NCBI RefSeq assembly: GCF_030053395.1
Contig: NZ_JASGBH010000001.1
Coordinates: 186,001-250,000 of the forward strand
Reading direction: 5' to 3'
Length of the DNA stretch: 64,000 bases
Source: Limnohabitans lacus
GTDB lineage: Bacteria; Pseudomonadota; Gammaproteobacteria; Burkholderiales; Burkholderiaceae_C
Shown here one piece after another: positions 1 to 9,696 of the stretch. The notes beneath the pieces are model-generated. The model was not told the DNA's origin. It worked only from the letters and a program-made list of their open reading frames with translations, and made no database searches. Made by a program: the position numbers and the translations under genes. The stretch's first letter is position 1. Each line of letters begins with the position of its first letter.

Positions 1-1
1 C

Positions 2-589
<588 letters not shown>

Positions 590-600
590 GAGGAACATTC

Positions 601-1557
601 ATGAGCAAAACCATCAAAGTCGCCCTGGCGGGCGCAGGTGCCTTTGGTATCAAACACCTGGACGGCATCAAGAATATCGACGGCGTGGAAGTCGTCTCGC
701 TGATCGGCCGCGAGTTCGACAAAACCAAAGAGGTGGCGGACAAATACGGCATCGGCCACGTCACCACTGATCTGAACGAGTCTTTGGCTTTGAAAGAAGT
801 CGATGCCGTCATCTTGTGCACGCCCACGCAAATGCACGCCAGCCAGACCTTGGCCTGCCTGAAGGCTGGCAAGCACGTGCAGGTGGAAATCCCACTGTGC
901 GATGTTTACAAAGAAGGCCAAGAAGTCTTGCGCGTCCAAAAGGAAACCGGCTTGGTGGCCATGGTGGGTCACACCCGCCGTTTCAACCCCAGCCACCAGT
1001 GGGTGAACCACAAGATCAAGGCCGGTGAGTTCAACATCCAGCAAATGGATGTGCAGACCTACTTCTTCCGCCGCACCAACATGAACGCGCTGGGCCAAGC
1101 CCGCAGCTGGACCGACCACCTGCTGTGGCACCACGCGGCCCACACGGTGGATTTGTTCGCCTACCAGTGCGGCAGCCCCATCGTCAAAGCCAATGCGGTG
1201 CAAGGCCCGATCCACCCCACGCTGGGCATCGCCATGGACATGAGCATCCAGCTGAAGGCCGCCAATGGCGCGATCTGCACGCTGAGCTTGAGCTTCAACA
1301 ACGACGGCCCACTGGGCACTTATTTCCGCTACATCGGCGACACCGGCACCTACCTGGCCCGTTACGACGACCTGTTCACCGGCAAGGAAGAAAAAATCGA
1401 CGTCTCGCAAGTGGCCGTGTCCATGAACGGGATCGAGTTGCAAGACCGCGAGTTCTTCGCCGCGATCAAAGAAGGCCGCGAGCCCAACAGCTCGATCGCC
1501 CAAGTGCTGCCTTGCTACCAGGTGCTGCACGACCTGGAACAGCAGCTGAACGGCTGA
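601..1557 (+). CDS. ligC: 4-carboxy-2-hydroxymuconate-6-semialdehyde dehydrogenase (Gfo/Idh/MocA family)
   Basis: Oxidises the ring-cleavage product of LigAB (as its hemiacetal) to 2-pyrone-4,6-dicarboxylate with NAD(P)+. The 318-residue protein starts at ATG 601, preceded by AAGAGGAAC as ribosome-binding site. The frame is open further upstream, but that part overlaps ligB and is discarded. It begins with a Rossmann motif (VALAGAGAFGIKHL) and then the Gfo/Idh segment with CTPTQMHA and the AGKHVQVEIPL block. Length matches LigC of sphingomonads (about 315). Probably cotranscribed with ligB and the downstream transporter. Confidence 0.88.
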   Translation: MSKTIKVALAGAGAFGIKHLDGIKNIDGVEVVSLIGREFDKTKEVADKYGIGHVTTDLNESLALKEVDAVILCTPTQMHASQTLACLKAGKHVQVEIPLCDVYKEGQEVLRVQKETGLVAMVGHTRRFNPSHQWVNHKIKAGEFNIQQMDVQTYFFRRTNMNALGQARSWTDHLLWHHAAHTVDLFAYQCGSPIVKANAVQGPIHPTLGIAMDMSIQLKAANGAICTLSLSFNNDGPLGTYFRYIGDTGTYLARYDDLFTGKEEKIDVSQVAVSMNGIELQDREFFAAIKEGREPNSSIAQVLPCYQVLHDLEQQLNG

Positions 1558-1560
1558 TGG

Positions 1561-2745
1561 ATGAGCACCGTCACCAGCGCTGAGCGCAACAGTTTGTGGG
1601 TCATGGCGCTGGCTGGTTTTTCCAGCATGGTGTCCATGCGCATGTGCGATCCGATGCTGGTGGTCCTGAGCCAGGAGTTCCAGGTCAGCACCGGCGAGGC
1701 TTCTCGCGTGGTCTCGGCGTTTGCGGTGGCCTATGGTGTTTTGCAACTCTTTTACGGCCCCTTGGGCGACCGGTTTGGCAAGTTGCGGGTCATCACTTTG
1801 GCCGCGCTGGCGTGTTCGGTGTTCAGTGCCTTGACCAGCTTGGCGCCCAACCTGTCGGTGCTGGTGTTCATGCGGGCCCTGATGGGCGCTGCTGCGGCGG
1901 GCATCATCCCGCTGACCTTGGCCTGGATCGGTGACCAGGTGGCCTATGAGCGCCGTCAGGAAACCCTGGCGCGGCTGATGGGGGCCACCGTCAGCGGCAT
2001 GATGGTCGGCCTGTGGTTTGGCGGTTTTGCGGCCGAAAACCTGGGTTGGCGAACGGCCTTTGCCGTGGTTTCGGTGCTGTTCGCCGCGGCCGCTTTGTTG
2101 CTTGTGCGAAAGCTGCGCCGCATGCCCGCAACCGCGCCCACCGAGGCTTCGGCCCCGGGCCTGCTGGCCTCGTTTGGCAACACCTTCAAACTGCTGGGCA
2201 ACACGCGTGTGCGCCAGGTCTTGACGGTGACCGCCATCGAGGGCGCTTTGGTGTTTGGGGCCATGGCCTTCATCCCGACCCATTTGCATCTGCAGTACGA
2301 CATGAGCGTGGTCTTTGCCGGCACGGTGATGATGCTTTATGGCGTGGGCGGCTTGATTTACAGCCAGTTGGCCCGCCGTTGGCTGGGCTGGCTCGGCGGC
2401 GAGCGGGGTTTGGTGCGCACGGGCGCCAGCTGCATCGTGTTGGGCTTGGTGTTGTTGGCCTGGACGCACCAGCCGGTGCTGGGCATGCTGGGCTGCTTTG
2501 CCACGGGCTTTGGCTTTTACATGATGCACAACACCTTGCAGACACAAGCCACCCAAATGGCTCCGCACGCTCGGGGCACGGCGGTCACGCTGTTTGCCTG
2601 CATGTTGTTCTTTGGCCAGTCGGCCGGTGTGCTGGTCATGGCGCAGTCGGTGGACCAAGGCTGGCTGCCTTTGGCTTTCAGCCTGTGCGCCGTGGGGGTG
2701 GCGGCTCTGGGTTGGCGCATTCACCGCTTGGTGGGGCAGCATTGA
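1561..2745 (+). CDS. MFS transporter
   Basis: 394-residue inner-membrane protein with about 12 hydrophobic helices and an MFS motif A-like loop after helix 2 (GPLGDRFGKLR, around residue 62-72). It starts 3 bp after the ligC stop, so it is probably translated from the same mRNA. The position suggests uptake or efflux of protocatechuate, a related aromatic acid, or pyrone dicarboxylate. The substrate is an inference from context only; the sequence identifies the superfamily, not the ligand. Confidence 0.8.
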   Translation: MSTVTSAERNSLWVMALAGFSSMVSMRMCDPMLVVLSQEFQVSTGEASRVVSAFAVAYGVLQLFYGPLGDRFGKLRVITLAALACSVFSALTSLAPNLSVLVFMRALMGAAAAGIIPLTLAWIGDQVAYERRQETLARLMGATVSGMMVGLWFGGFAAENLGWRTAFAVVSVLFAAAALLLVRKLRRMPATAPTEASAPGLLASFGNTFKLLGNTRVRQVLTVTAIEGALVFGAMAFIPTHLHLQYDMSVVFAGTVMMLYGVGGLIYSQLARRWLGWLGGERGLVRTGASCIVLGLVLLAWTHQPVLGMLGCFATGFGFYMMHNTLQTQATQMAPHARGTAVTLFACMLFFGQSAGVLVMAQSVDQGWLPLAFSLCAVGVAALGWRIHRLVGQH

Positions 2746-2806
2746 GCTGGGACAGGGCAGGGGTTTGAATGCCCCTATAACCCGAGCGATTTGATCGGGA
2801 TTGGGT

Positions 2807-2832
2807 TATACTTGACTCCTTTAGTCGGGAAC
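2807..2832 (+). promoter_or_regulatory. isc promoter -10 with overlapping IscR type-1-like box
   Basis: A 25-bp element at 2808-2832 reads ATACTTGACT, then CCTTT, then AGTCGGGAAC. This matches the known IscR type 1 pattern (ATASYYGACT..AGTCRRSTAT) in its left half and in AGTC of the right half. It overlaps a good -10 hexamer TATACT at 2807-2812; no convincing -35 was seen. The placement over the -10 fits repression of the isc operon by [2Fe-2S]-IscR, as in E. coli. The iscR start lies 49 bp downstream. Confidence 0.75.
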
Positions 2833-2881
2833 AGAGTTTCAAAGCTGTGACCGCACAGTTCACACCCTTCAGGAGCCTGCC

Positions 2882-3418
2882 ATGCGTTTGACCACCAAAG
2901 GCCGTTTTGCCGTCACCGCCATGATCGATTTGGCGCTGCGCCAAGAAGCCGGCCCTGTGACCTTGGCGGCCATCAGCCAACGTCAGCAAATTTCTCTGTC
3001 TTATCTGGAGCAGCTGTTTGGCAAGCTGCGCCGCCACAACCTGGTCGAGTCCACCCGTGGCCCTGGCGGCGGTTACACCTTGGGCCGCAAGGCGGCCGAC
3101 ATCACGGTGGCCGACATCATTTTGTCGGTGGACGAACCCATCGATGCCACGCACTGCGGCGGCAAGGAAAACTGCCACGGCGGCGATGCCCGCTGCATGA
3201 CGCATGACCTGTGGGCATCCTTGAACGCCAAGATGGTTGACTTCCTGGATTCCGTATCCCTGCAAAAATTGGTTGAAGACCAGCTGGCCAATGGCCTGGT
3301 GGTGGAGATCAAACCCACCATCAAACGCGCCATTGCGCCCATGCCGACGGTCAAGCCCATTCGCGTGACCGGTCCCAATTCGGTGTTCGAGCTGGGCACC
3401 GTGTTTGCCAAATCTTGA
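2882..3418 (+). CDS. iscR: Fe-S cluster assembly transcriptional regulator IscR (Rrf2 family)
   Basis: 178-residue Rrf2-type winged-helix regulator that senses Fe-S status and controls the operon it heads. The N-terminus [19 protein letters not shown] and the wing segment [12 protein letters not shown] are canonical. The [2Fe-2S] ligands are C92, C98 and C105 with H108; one extra residue separates the last cysteine compared with E. coli (C104, H107). An AGGAG ribosome-binding site precedes ATG 2882. iscS follows after 20 bp. The C-terminal 30-40 residues are longer than needed for the core and look species-specific. Confidence 0.95.
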   Translation: MRLTTKGRFAVTAMIDLALRQEAGPVTLAAISQRQQISLSYLEQLFGKLRRHNLVESTRGPGGGYTLGRKAADITVADIILSVDEPIDATHCGGKENCHGGDARCMTHDLWASLNAKMVDFLDSVSLQKLVEDQLANGLVVEIKPTIKRAIAPMPTVKPIRVTGPNSVFELGTVFAKS

Positions 3419-3438
3419 TTGAAAAAGAAGTACAGACC

Positions 3439-4656
3439 ATGACCACGCCACACTTCCCCATTTACCTCGACTACGGCGCGACCAACCCTTGCGATCCGCG
3501 TGTGGTTGACGCCATCGTCCCTTGGCTGCGCGAGCATTTCGGCAACCCGGCATCGCGCAGTCACGCTTGGGGCTGGGAAGCCGAAGCCGCCGTTGAACAA
3601 GCCCGTGAACACGTGGCCGCCTTGATCGGTGCCGACCCCCGCGAAATCGTCTGGACCAGCGGCGCGACCGAATCGAACAACCTGGCCATCAAGGGTGCAG
3701 CGCAGTTCTACAAATCGCGCGGCAAGCACCTGATCACGGTCAAAACCGAGCACAAGGCTGTGTTGGACACCATGCGTGAGCTGGAGCGCCAAGGCTTTGA
3801 AGTGACTTACCTTGATGTGCAGGCCGATGGCTTGCTCAGCATGGATGCGCTCAAGGCTGCGATTCGCCCCGATACCATCCTCATCAGCGTGATGTTCGTG
3901 AACAACGAAATCGGCGTGATCCAAGACGTGACCGCCATTGGCAACCTGTGCCGCGAAAAAGGCATCGTCTTCCACGTCGATGCGGCGCAAGCCACCGGCA
4001 AGGTCGAGATCGACATGACCCAGCTGCCCATCGACCTGATGAGCTTGGCCTCGCACAAAACCTATGGCCCCAAAGGCATTGGTGCTTTGTATGTGCGCCG
4101 CAAGCCCCGCATTCGCCTGGAAGCGCAAATGCACGGCGGTGGTCACGAGCGCGGCATGCGCTCGGGCACCTTGCCCACCCACCAGTGCGTGGGCATGGGC
4201 GAAGCGTTCCGCATCGCCAAGCTGGAAATGGCCCAAGACAACGCCAAAGCGCGTGCGCTGCACGAGCGTCTGATCAACGGCCTGAGCGACATGGAGCAGG
4301 TGTTTTTGAATGGCCACGCCACCCAGCGCGTGCCGCACAACATCAACATCAGCTTCAACTATGTGGAGGGCGAGTCCCTCATCATGGGCATCAAGGGCTT
4401 GGCGGTGTCGTCCGGTTCAGCCTGCACTTCGGCCAGCTTGGAGCCCAGTTATGTGCTGCGTGCACTGGGCCGCAGCGACGAGTTGGCCCACAGCAGCTTG
4501 CGCATGACGATTGGCCGCTGGACCACCGAAGAAGAGATCGACTATGCGATCAAAACCATTCGCGAAAACGTGGCCAAGCTGCGCGACCTGAGCCCCTTGT
4601 GGGAAATGTACAAAGACGGCATCGACCTGAGCACCATCCAATGGGCGGCTCACTGA
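3439..4656 (+). CDS. iscS: Cysteine desulfurase IscS
   Basis: PLP enzyme that releases sulfur from L-cysteine as a persulfide and passes it to IscU. The 405-residue protein from ATG 3439 matches the family's 404. A TTG eight codons upstream is in frame but adds no conserved residues. PLP-binding K207 lies in [12 protein letters not shown], and the persulfide-forming C329 in [15 protein letters not shown]105 and D181 align with the catalytic and PLP-ring contacts of E. coli IscS. Second gene of the isc operon; iscU follows after 21 bp. Confidence 0.97.
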   Translation: MTTPHFPIYLDYGATNPCDPRVVDAIVPWLREHFGNPASRSHAWGWEAEAAVEQAREHVAALIGADPREIVWTSGATESNNLAIKGAAQFYKSRGKHLITVKTEHKAVLDTMRELERQGFEVTYLDVQADGLLSMDALKAAIRPDTILISVMFVNNEIGVIQDVTAIGNLCREKGIVFHVDAAQATGKVEIDMTQLPIDLMSLASHKTYGPKGIGALYVRRKPRIRLEAQMHGGGHERGMRSGTLPTHQCVGMGEAFRIAKLEMAQDNAKARALHERLINGLSDMEQVFLNGHATQRVPHNINISFNYVEGESLIMGIKGLAVSSGSACTSASLEPSYVLRALGRSDELAHSSLRMTIGRWTTEEEIDYAIKTIRENVAKLRDLSPLWEMYKDGIDLSTIQWAAH

Positions 4657-4677
4657 ACTGAACACGGAGAACACACC

Positions 4678-5064
4678 ATGGCTTATTCTGAAAAAGTGGT
4701 TGACCACTACGAAAACCCCCGCAACGTCGGCTCCTTTGAAAAAGGCGACGACACCGTGGGCACCGGCATGGTCGGTGCGCCCGCTTGCGGCGACGTGATG
4801 AAGCTGCAGATCAAGGTCAACCCGCAAACCGGCGTGATCGAAGACGCGCGGTTCAAGACCTACGGTTGCGGCTCGGCCATCGCGTCCAGCTCGCTGGTGA
4901 CCGAATGGGTCAAGGGCAAGACACTCGACGAAGCGGCGGCTTTGAAGAACAGCCAGATCGCCGAAGAGCTGGCACTGCCGCCCGTGAAAATCCACTGCTC
5001 TATCTTGGCCGAAGACGCCATCAAGGCGGCGGTGGACGATTACAAGAAAAAACACCTGAACTGA
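4678..5064 (+). CDS. iscU: Fe-S cluster scaffold protein IscU
   Basis: 128-residue scaffold on which [2Fe-2S] and [4Fe-4S] clusters are built from IscS sulfur. Cluster ligands C37, C64 and C107 and the conserved D39 are present. LPPVK (residues 100-104), the recognition motif for the HscA chaperone, is intact. Near-identical to the E. coli protein through [20 protein letters not shown]. Ends one base before the iscA start, so translational coupling is likely. Confidence 0.97.
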   Translation: MAYSEKVVDHYENPRNVGSFEKGDDTVGTGMVGAPACGDVMKLQIKVNPQTGVIEDARFKTYGCGSAIASSSLVTEWVKGKTLDEAAALKNSQIAEELALPPVKIHCSILAEDAIKAAVDDYKKKHLN

Positions 5065-5065
5065 C

Positions 5066-5389
5066 ATGGCCATCACACTGTCTGAATCGGCCGCCCGGCA
5101 CGTGACCCGCTACTTGGCCAAGCGTGGCTCAGGTGTGGGCGTGCGTTTGGGCGTCAAGACCACCGGTTGCTCAGGCCTGGCTTACAAGCTCGAGTACGTG
5201 GACGACATAGCCCCCGAAGACGTGGTCTTTGAAGGCCATGGCGTCAAGGTGTTGGTGGACCCGAAAAGCCTGGCCTACATCGACGGCACCGAACTCGACT
5301 TTGTGCGCGAAGGCCTGAACGAGGGTTTCCGCTTCAACAACCCCAACGAACGTGACCGCTGCGGTTGCGGTGAGTCCTTCCGCGTGTGA
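5066..5389 (+). CDS. iscA: A-type Fe-S carrier protein IscA
   Basis: 107-residue A-type carrier that accepts or delivers iron or Fe-S clusters. The three invariant cysteines are C35 (TTGCSGLAY), C99 and C101 (DRCGCGESF). Length and motifs match the family exactly. Its stop overlaps the GTG start of hscB, another coupling signal in this operon. Confidence 0.95.
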   Translation: MAITLSESAARHVTRYLAKRGSGVGVRLGVKTTGCSGLAYKLEYVDDIAPEDVVFEGHGVKVLVDPKSLAYIDGTELDFVREGLNEGFRFNNPNERDRCGCGESFRV

Positions 5390-5904
5390 TCTCCCTGCAG
5401 GCCAACGATTTTGAGTTGTTCGATGTGCCCGTGCAGTACGCACAGGACCGTGCACAACTGGATGCCCGTTGGAAAGCCCTGCAACGCGAAGCCCACCCCG
5501 ACCGCTTTGCCGCCGAAGGCGCTGCTGCCCAGCGGGTAGCCATGCAGTGGTCGGTGCGCATCAACGAGGCCTACCAGCGCCTGAAAGACCCGCTCAAACG
5601 GGCCGCCTATTTGTGCGAGTTGCAAGGCGCGCCGGTGCAGGCCGAAAACAACACCGCCATGCCCGCTGCTTTCCTGATACAGCAGATGGCATGGCGCGAG
5701 ACCCTGGAAGACACCGAAAGCGCTCAAGGCCTTGAAGCCCTGGCCGATGAGGTGGCCGCCGAACAGCGCCGCGTGCAGCAAACCTTGGCCGAATGGCTCG
5801 ATGTGGCCAAAGACCCCGTGCAGGCCGTGGGGCAGGTGAGGGCGCTCATGTTCATTGAGCGCTTCACGCAAGAAGTGAACGCTAAACTCGACCGATTGAC
5901 CTGA
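5386..5904 (+). CDS. hscB: Fe-S assembly co-chaperone HscB (J-domain)
   Basis: 172-residue J-protein that brings IscU to HscA and stimulates its ATPase. The J-domain HPD triad is at residues 37-39 (REAHPDR), followed by [19 protein letters not shown] and a C-terminal three-helix IscU-binding region ([14 protein letters not shown]). The start is GTG 5386, overlapping the iscA stop by four bases. Fifth gene of the isc operon. Confidence 0.93.
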   Translation: MISLQANDFELFDVPVQYAQDRAQLDARWKALQREAHPDRFAAEGAAAQRVAMQWSVRINEAYQRLKDPLKRAAYLCELQGAPVQAENNTAMPAAFLIQQMAWRETLEDTESAQGLEALADEVAAEQRRVQQTLAEWLDVAKDPVQAVGQVRALMFIERFTQEVNAKLDRLT

Positions 5905-5908
5905 TCAT

Positions 5909-5939
5909 TTGCCGCCGAACCTGCCAAGGTTGGCGGCAA
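5909..5939 (+). other. Strong intercistronic hairpin between hscB and hscA
   Basis: TTGCCGCC (5909-5916), one bulged G, AACCT, loop, AGGTT and GGCGGCAA (932-939 of the 5 kb line) pair as a 13-bp stem with a single bulge. No T-run follows, so it is not a typical intrinsic terminator. It sits in the only sizeable gap (55 bp) inside hscB-hscA. It could act in mRNA processing or partial attenuation; that role is inference. Confidence 0.6.
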
Positions 5940-5959
5940 GAACACCCCCTTGATGGACC

Positions 5960-7837
5960 ATGGCCTTACTGCAAATTTCTGAACCGGGCCAGTCGCCCGA
6001 CCCGCACCAGCGCCGCATCGCGGTGGGCATCGACTTGGGCACCACGCATTCGCTGGTGGCCTCGGTGCGCAATGGCGTGTCCGAATGCCTGCCCGACGAC
6101 AAGGGCCGTGTGATCCTGCCTTCGGTGGTGCGCTTCATGCCGGGCCAAGGCCGTCAGATCGGTTTTGATGCGGTGCAGTCGGCTGCCACCGATCCGGTCA
6201 ACACCATCGCTTCGGTCAAGCGCTTCATGGGCCGCGGCTTGCAGGACATTGCAGACCGAAGCAAGCTGCCCTACGAGTTCACCGCCAGCGAAGGCACAGC
6301 CAAGGGTGGCATGCTCAGCATCCAGACGGTGCAGGGCCCCAAGTCACCGGTGGAAGTCAGTGCCGAGATCTTGGCCACGCTGCGTTACCGCGCCGAAGAC
6401 ACCTTCAACGACGACCTGTATGGCGCGGTCATCACCGTGCCCGCTTACTTTGACGACGCCCAGCGCCAGGCCACCAAAGACGCCGCGCAACTGGCCGGCT
6501 TGAACGTGCTGCGCTTGATCAACGAACCCACGGCCGCTGCCATTGCCTATGGCCTGGACAACGCCAGCGAAGGCGTTTATGCCGTGTTCGATCTGGGTGG
6601 CGGCACGTTTGACATCTCCATCTTGCGCCTGACGCAGGGCGTCTTCGAAGTCTTGTCCACCGGCGGCGACTCGGCTTTGGGCGGTGACGATTACGACCAG
6701 GCCCTGGCCGACTTTGCCATGGCCCAGCAGCCTGCATTGCAAGCGGTCACCGCAGAGGATAAAACCCAGCTCAAGGCCGCTGCACGTGCGGCCAAAGAGG
6801 CTTTGACCGGGGCTGACTCCGCTGCATTGGACGTGGCGCTGTCCACGGGCGCTTTGTCGGTGCACATGAGCCGTGCCGATTTTGAGCAAGCCACCCAAGC
6901 CTTGACAGCCCGTTGCATCACCGCCGTGCGCAAGGCCTTGCGTGATGCCCAACTGGCCAAGGACGATGTGCAAGGCGTGGTCATGGTCGGCGGCTCCACC
7001 CGCATGCCGCAAATCCAGCAGGCCGTGGCTGACTTTTTTGGCCAGGCGCCACTGAACAACCTCAACCCTGACGAAGTCGTGGCACTGGGTGCGGCCATTC
7101 AGGCCAACCAGCTGGCCGGTAATAACGCCGCAGGCGAATTGCTCCTGCTCGATGTGATCCCGCTGTCGCTGGGCATCGAGACCATGGGCGGCCTGGTCGA
7201 GCGCATCATCCCGCGCAACCAAACCATCCCCACCGCCATGGCGCAAGACTTCACCACCTACCAAGACGGCCAGACCGCGCTGGCTTTGCATGTGGTGCAG
7301 GGCGAGCGCGATCTGGTGCAAGACTGCCGCAGCTTGGCCCGCTTTGAGCTGCGCGGTATTCCGCCCATGGCGGCTGGTGCGGCGCGCATCCGCGTCACGT
7401 TCACGGTGGATGCCGATGGCCTGCTGAGCGTGGGCGCTAAAGAACAAATCAGCGGCGTTGAAGCCCACATCGATGTCAAGCCATCGTACGGCCTGAGCGA
7501 CGAGCAAATCGCGACCATGCTGCAAGACAGCTTCACCACGGCCCAGGCCGACATGCAAGCGCGTGCCTTGGTCGAAGCGCGGGTCGATGCCGACCGCATG
7601 CTACTGGCCACGCGCAGTGCCTTGGACGCCGATGGCATGTTGCTCAGCGATGCCGAGCGCAGCGCCATCGATGCACTGATGGTCACTTTGCAAGCGGCCA
7701 TCCAGACCGAGCAAGACGCCAAAGCACTCGAAGACTGCACCCAGGCCCTGGCCAAAGGCACCGAAGCCTTTGCCGCCGAGCGCATGAACCACAGCATCCA
7801 AAAAGCCCTGGCTGGCCAAAACATCCAGTCGATGTGA
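5960..7837 (+). CDS. hscA: Fe-S assembly chaperone HscA (Hsp70 family)
   Basis: 625-residue specialised Hsp70 that binds the LPPVK loop of IscU and drives cluster release with ATP. The ATPase domain opens with [15 protein letters not shown] near residue 22 and contains [12 protein letters not shown] and [13 protein letters not shown]. The interdomain region leads into [14 protein letters not shown] and the substrate-binding domain. Length is close to E. coli HscA (616). Separated from hscB by the hairpin. The ribosome-binding site before ATG 5960 is weak. Confidence 0.96.
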   Translation: MALLQISEPGQSPDPHQRRIAVGIDLGTTHSLVASVRNGVSECLPDDKGRVILPSVVRFMPGQGRQIGFDAVQSAATDPVNTIASVKRFMGRGLQDIADRSKLPYEFTASEGTAKGGMLSIQTVQGPKSPVEVSAEILATLRYRAEDTFNDDLYGAVITVPAYFDDAQRQATKDAAQLAGLNVLRLINEPTAAAIAYGLDNASEGVYAVFDLGGGTFDISILRLTQGVFEVLSTGGDSALGGDDYDQALADFAMAQQPALQAVTAEDKTQLKAAARAAKEALTGADSAALDVALSTGALSVHMSRADFEQATQALTARCITAVRKALRDAQLAKDDVQGVVMVGGSTRMPQIQQAVADFFGQAPLNNLNPDEVVALGAAIQANQLAGNNAAGELLLLDVIPLSLGIETMGGLVERIIPRNQTIPTAMAQDFTTYQDGQTALALHVVQGERDLVQDCRSLARFELRGIPPMAAGAARIRVTFTVDADGLLSVGAKEQISGVEAHIDVKPSYGLSDEQIATMLQDSFTTAQADMQARALVEARVDADRMLLATRSALDADGMLLSDAERSAIDALMVTLQAAIQTEQDAKALEDCTQALAKGTEAFAAERMNHSIQKALAGQNIQSM

Positions 7838-7851
7838 ACCACAATACCGTC

Positions 7852-8190
7852 ATGCCCGTCATCAAAATCCTGCCCCATCCCGAGTACTGCCCACAAGGCA
7901 CCGAGATCAATGCGCCTGCTGGCACCAGCATTTGCGAAGCTTTGCTCGACAACAACATCAACATCGAGCACGCGTGCGACATGAGTGCTGCCTGCACCAC
8001 CTGCCACGTCATCGTGCGCGAGGGTTTCCGAAGCCTCAACGAGATGGAAGAAACCGAAGAAGACCTGCTCGACCGCGCCTGGGGCCTGGAGCCCGATTCG
8101 CGCCTGAGCTGCCAGGCCTTTGTGGCCAAGCAGGACCTGGTGATCGAGATCCCGCGCTACACCATCAACCACGCCAAAGAAAACCACTGA
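7852..8190 (+). CDS. fdx: ISC-system [2Fe-2S] ferredoxin
   Basis: 112-residue adrenodoxin-type ferredoxin that supplies electrons for cluster assembly. Cluster ligands C42, C48, C51 and C87 occur in HACDMSAACTTCHV and RLSCQAF. I chose ATG 7852 because MPVIKILPH is the usual family N-terminus. A GTG at 7834 overlapping the hscA stop would add six residues and cannot be excluded. Last gene of the isc operon; no iscX follows. Confidence 0.93.
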   Translation: MPVIKILPHPEYCPQGTEINAPAGTSICEALLDNNINIEHACDMSAACTTCHVIVREGFRSLNEMEETEEDLLDRAWGLEPDSRLSCQAFVAKQDLVIEIPRYTINHAKENH

Positions 8191-8209
8191 ACAGACGGAG
8201 CGACATGAC

Positions 8210-8923
8210 ATGCGCCAAATTGTTCTGGACACCGAAACCACCGGCTTGTCGGCCGAAGGTGGCGACCGCATCATTGAGTTGGGCTGTGTGGAGCTGTATG
8301 CCCGCAAGCTCACAGGCAATAACCTGCATTTTTATTTCAACCCTGAGCGCGACAGCCACGAAGACGCGCTCAAGGTGCACGGCATCAGCAACGAGTTCTT
8401 GCGCGACAAGCCCAAGTTCGCCGAGCTGACCGAAGAAATCCTCGACTACCTGAGCGATGCCGAGCTGATCATCCACAACGCGGCCTTTGACATTGGCTTC
8501 TTGAACAAAGAGCTCGAGCGCGTGGGCAAAAAGCCGCTCAAGGCTTATGTCAGCAACGTGATCGACACCTTGGCCATGGCCAAGGAAATGTTCCCTGGCA
8601 AACGCAACAGTTTGGACGCGCTCTGTGACCGCCTGGAAGTGGATAACTCAGGCCGCACCTTGCACGGCGCCTTGCTGGATGCCGAGTTGCTGGCCGATGT
8701 CTACATCAATATGACGCGTGGCCAAGAGGCCTTGCTGATCGACGCCGGTGATGCGCAGACCGACGCTTCGGGCGTCGCTGTGCAAGTGGACCTGTCGGGC
8801 TTTACATTGCCCGTGATCAGCGCCAACGAGCAAGAGATAGCGGCCCACGAAGAAGTGCTCACGCAGATGGACAAGTCCAGCGGCGGCAAAACCATTTGGC
8901 GCCAACAGGCCTCTGCGCATTGA
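8210..8923 (+). CDS. dnaQ: DNA polymerase III epsilon subunit (3'-5' proofreading exonuclease)
   Basis: 237-residue DEDDh exonuclease that proofreads for the replicative polymerase. Metal-binding residues are D7 and E9 (VLDTETTGL), D94 (HNAAFDIGFLNKEL), H152 and D157 (LHGALLDAELLADVY). A QVDLSGF stretch (residues 192-198) resembles the beta-clamp-binding motif found after the exonuclease domain of E. coli epsilon. It lies 19 bp after fdx in the same direction and is probably partly cotranscribed with isc. tRNA-Val follows. Confidence 0.93.
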   Translation: MRQIVLDTETTGLSAEGGDRIIELGCVELYARKLTGNNLHFYFNPERDSHEDALKVHGISNEFLRDKPKFAELTEEILDYLSDAELIIHNAAFDIGFLNKELERVGKKPLKAYVSNVIDTLAMAKEMFPGKRNSLDALCDRLEVDNSGRTLHGALLDAELLADVYINMTRGQEALLIDAGDAQTDASGVAVQVDLSGFTLPVISANEQEIAAHEEVLTQMDKSSGGKTIWRQQASAH

Positions 8924-8998
8924 CTTCAAAAAATCTTCAGCGGCTAAAAAGTCACTGATTTTTTGTGCCATAATTGCGGTCTACGCTGCAAAGCGATA

Positions 8999-9073
8999 GG
9001 GCGATTAGCTCAGCGGTAGAGCACTGCATTCACACTGCAGGGGTCACATGTTCGATCCATGTATCGCCCACCA
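8999..9073 (+). tRNA. tRNA-Val (CAC)
   Basis: 75 nt including encoded CCA. The acceptor stem GGGCGAT pairs with ATCGCCC. The D-arm is AGCTC..GAGC. The anticodon stem CTGCA/TGCAG encloses loop TTCACAC, giving anticodon CAC. The T-arm is ACATG-TTCGATC-CATGT. A CATAAT at 8969-8974 upstream is a plausible -10, with no clear -35. Confidence 0.95.
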
Positions 9074-9078
9074 GATTC

Positions 9079-9116
9079 AAACCCCTCAAGTCGTTGACTT
9101 GAGGGGTTTTTTCTTT
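9079..9116 (+). terminator. Intrinsic terminator after tRNA-Val
   Basis: AAACCCCTCAAGTC, loop GTT, GACTTGAGGGGTTT forms a perfect 14-bp stem followed by a T-rich run (TTTCTTTG). It lies six bases after the tRNA CCA end. Confidence 0.92.
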
Positions 9117-9175
9117 GTTTTTTGGAAACCGATACAACATCTGTGCCACTTTGTAGGCATCGGTTGTGATTTTTT

Positions 9176-9206
9176 TTGAAGAATCTGGACAACTATCATT
9201 TATGAT
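9176..9206 (+). promoter_or_regulatory. Candidate promoter of the HU gene, with palindrome
   Basis: TTGAAG (9176-9181) and TATGAT (9201-9206) are possible -35 and -10 hexamers, 19 bp apart, which is slightly long. TATCAT-TT-ATGATA (9194-9207) is a perfect palindrome over the -10 and could be an operator or simply part of the AT-rich promoter. The HU start is 34 bp downstream. Confidence 0.5.
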
Positions 9207-9240
9207 AAGGTTTTCCCCACACCCTTTCAGGAGATAACCC

Positions 9241-9522
9241 GTGAACAAAGCAGAACTGATCGAAGCATTGGCCAAAGAAACCGACTTGTCTAAGGCCGCT
9301 GCTGGCCGCGCCGTGTCGGCATTGGTGGACATCATCACCAAGACCGTGGCCAAGAAGCAAGACGTTCAATTGATCGGTTTCGGTACATTCAAGGCCGCCA
9401 AGCGCGCAGCCCGTACCGGCAAGAACCCACGTACCGGCGAGAAGCTGAAAATTGCAGCCGCAACTGTGCCTAAATTTAGCGCCGGCGCTGCCTTCAAGGC
9501 CGCTGTGAACAAGAAGAAGTAA
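9241..9522 (+). CDS. hupB: DNA-binding protein HU
   Basis: 93-residue nucleoid protein that binds and bends DNA as a dimer. It has the HU/IHF fold: MNKAELIEALAKETDLSKAA helical body, the GFGTFKAAKRAARTGKNPRTGE arm, and a lysine-rich C-terminus. The arm sequence resembles HU-beta rather than IHF. The start is GTG 9241 with an AGGAG ribosome-binding site. Monocistronic between a promoter and a strong terminator. Confidence 0.93.
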   Translation: MNKAELIEALAKETDLSKAAAGRAVSALVDIITKTVAKKQDVQLIGFGTFKAAKRAARTGKNPRTGEKLKIAAATVPKFSAGAAFKAAVNKKK

Positions 9523-9540
9523 TCGTTCTTGTCGATCGCC

Positions 9541-9577
9541 AAAAGCGGCTCGGGTCTTGGACCCCAGCCGCTTTTTT
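9541..9577 (+). terminator. Intrinsic terminator after the HU gene
   Basis: AAAAGCGGCT and AGCCGCTTTTTT pair around an inner GGGTC/GACCC stem, and a T6 run follows. It lies 19 bp after the hupB stop. Confidence 0.92.
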
Positions 9578-9696
9578 CATGCCCAACTCACAAATGCAGC
9601 GGCACATCCAAAATGGGGTTGATGTGGCTGACTCGACCCAACCCAACATAGGGCATGGACCAACCATTGCGAGCAGCGCCCCTGAGCGCAATTGCC

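Noticed and set aside
8999..9353. Minus-strand frames over tRNA-Val and the HU promoter
   Set aside because: They are translations of the tRNA and terminator complement, a common false annotation.
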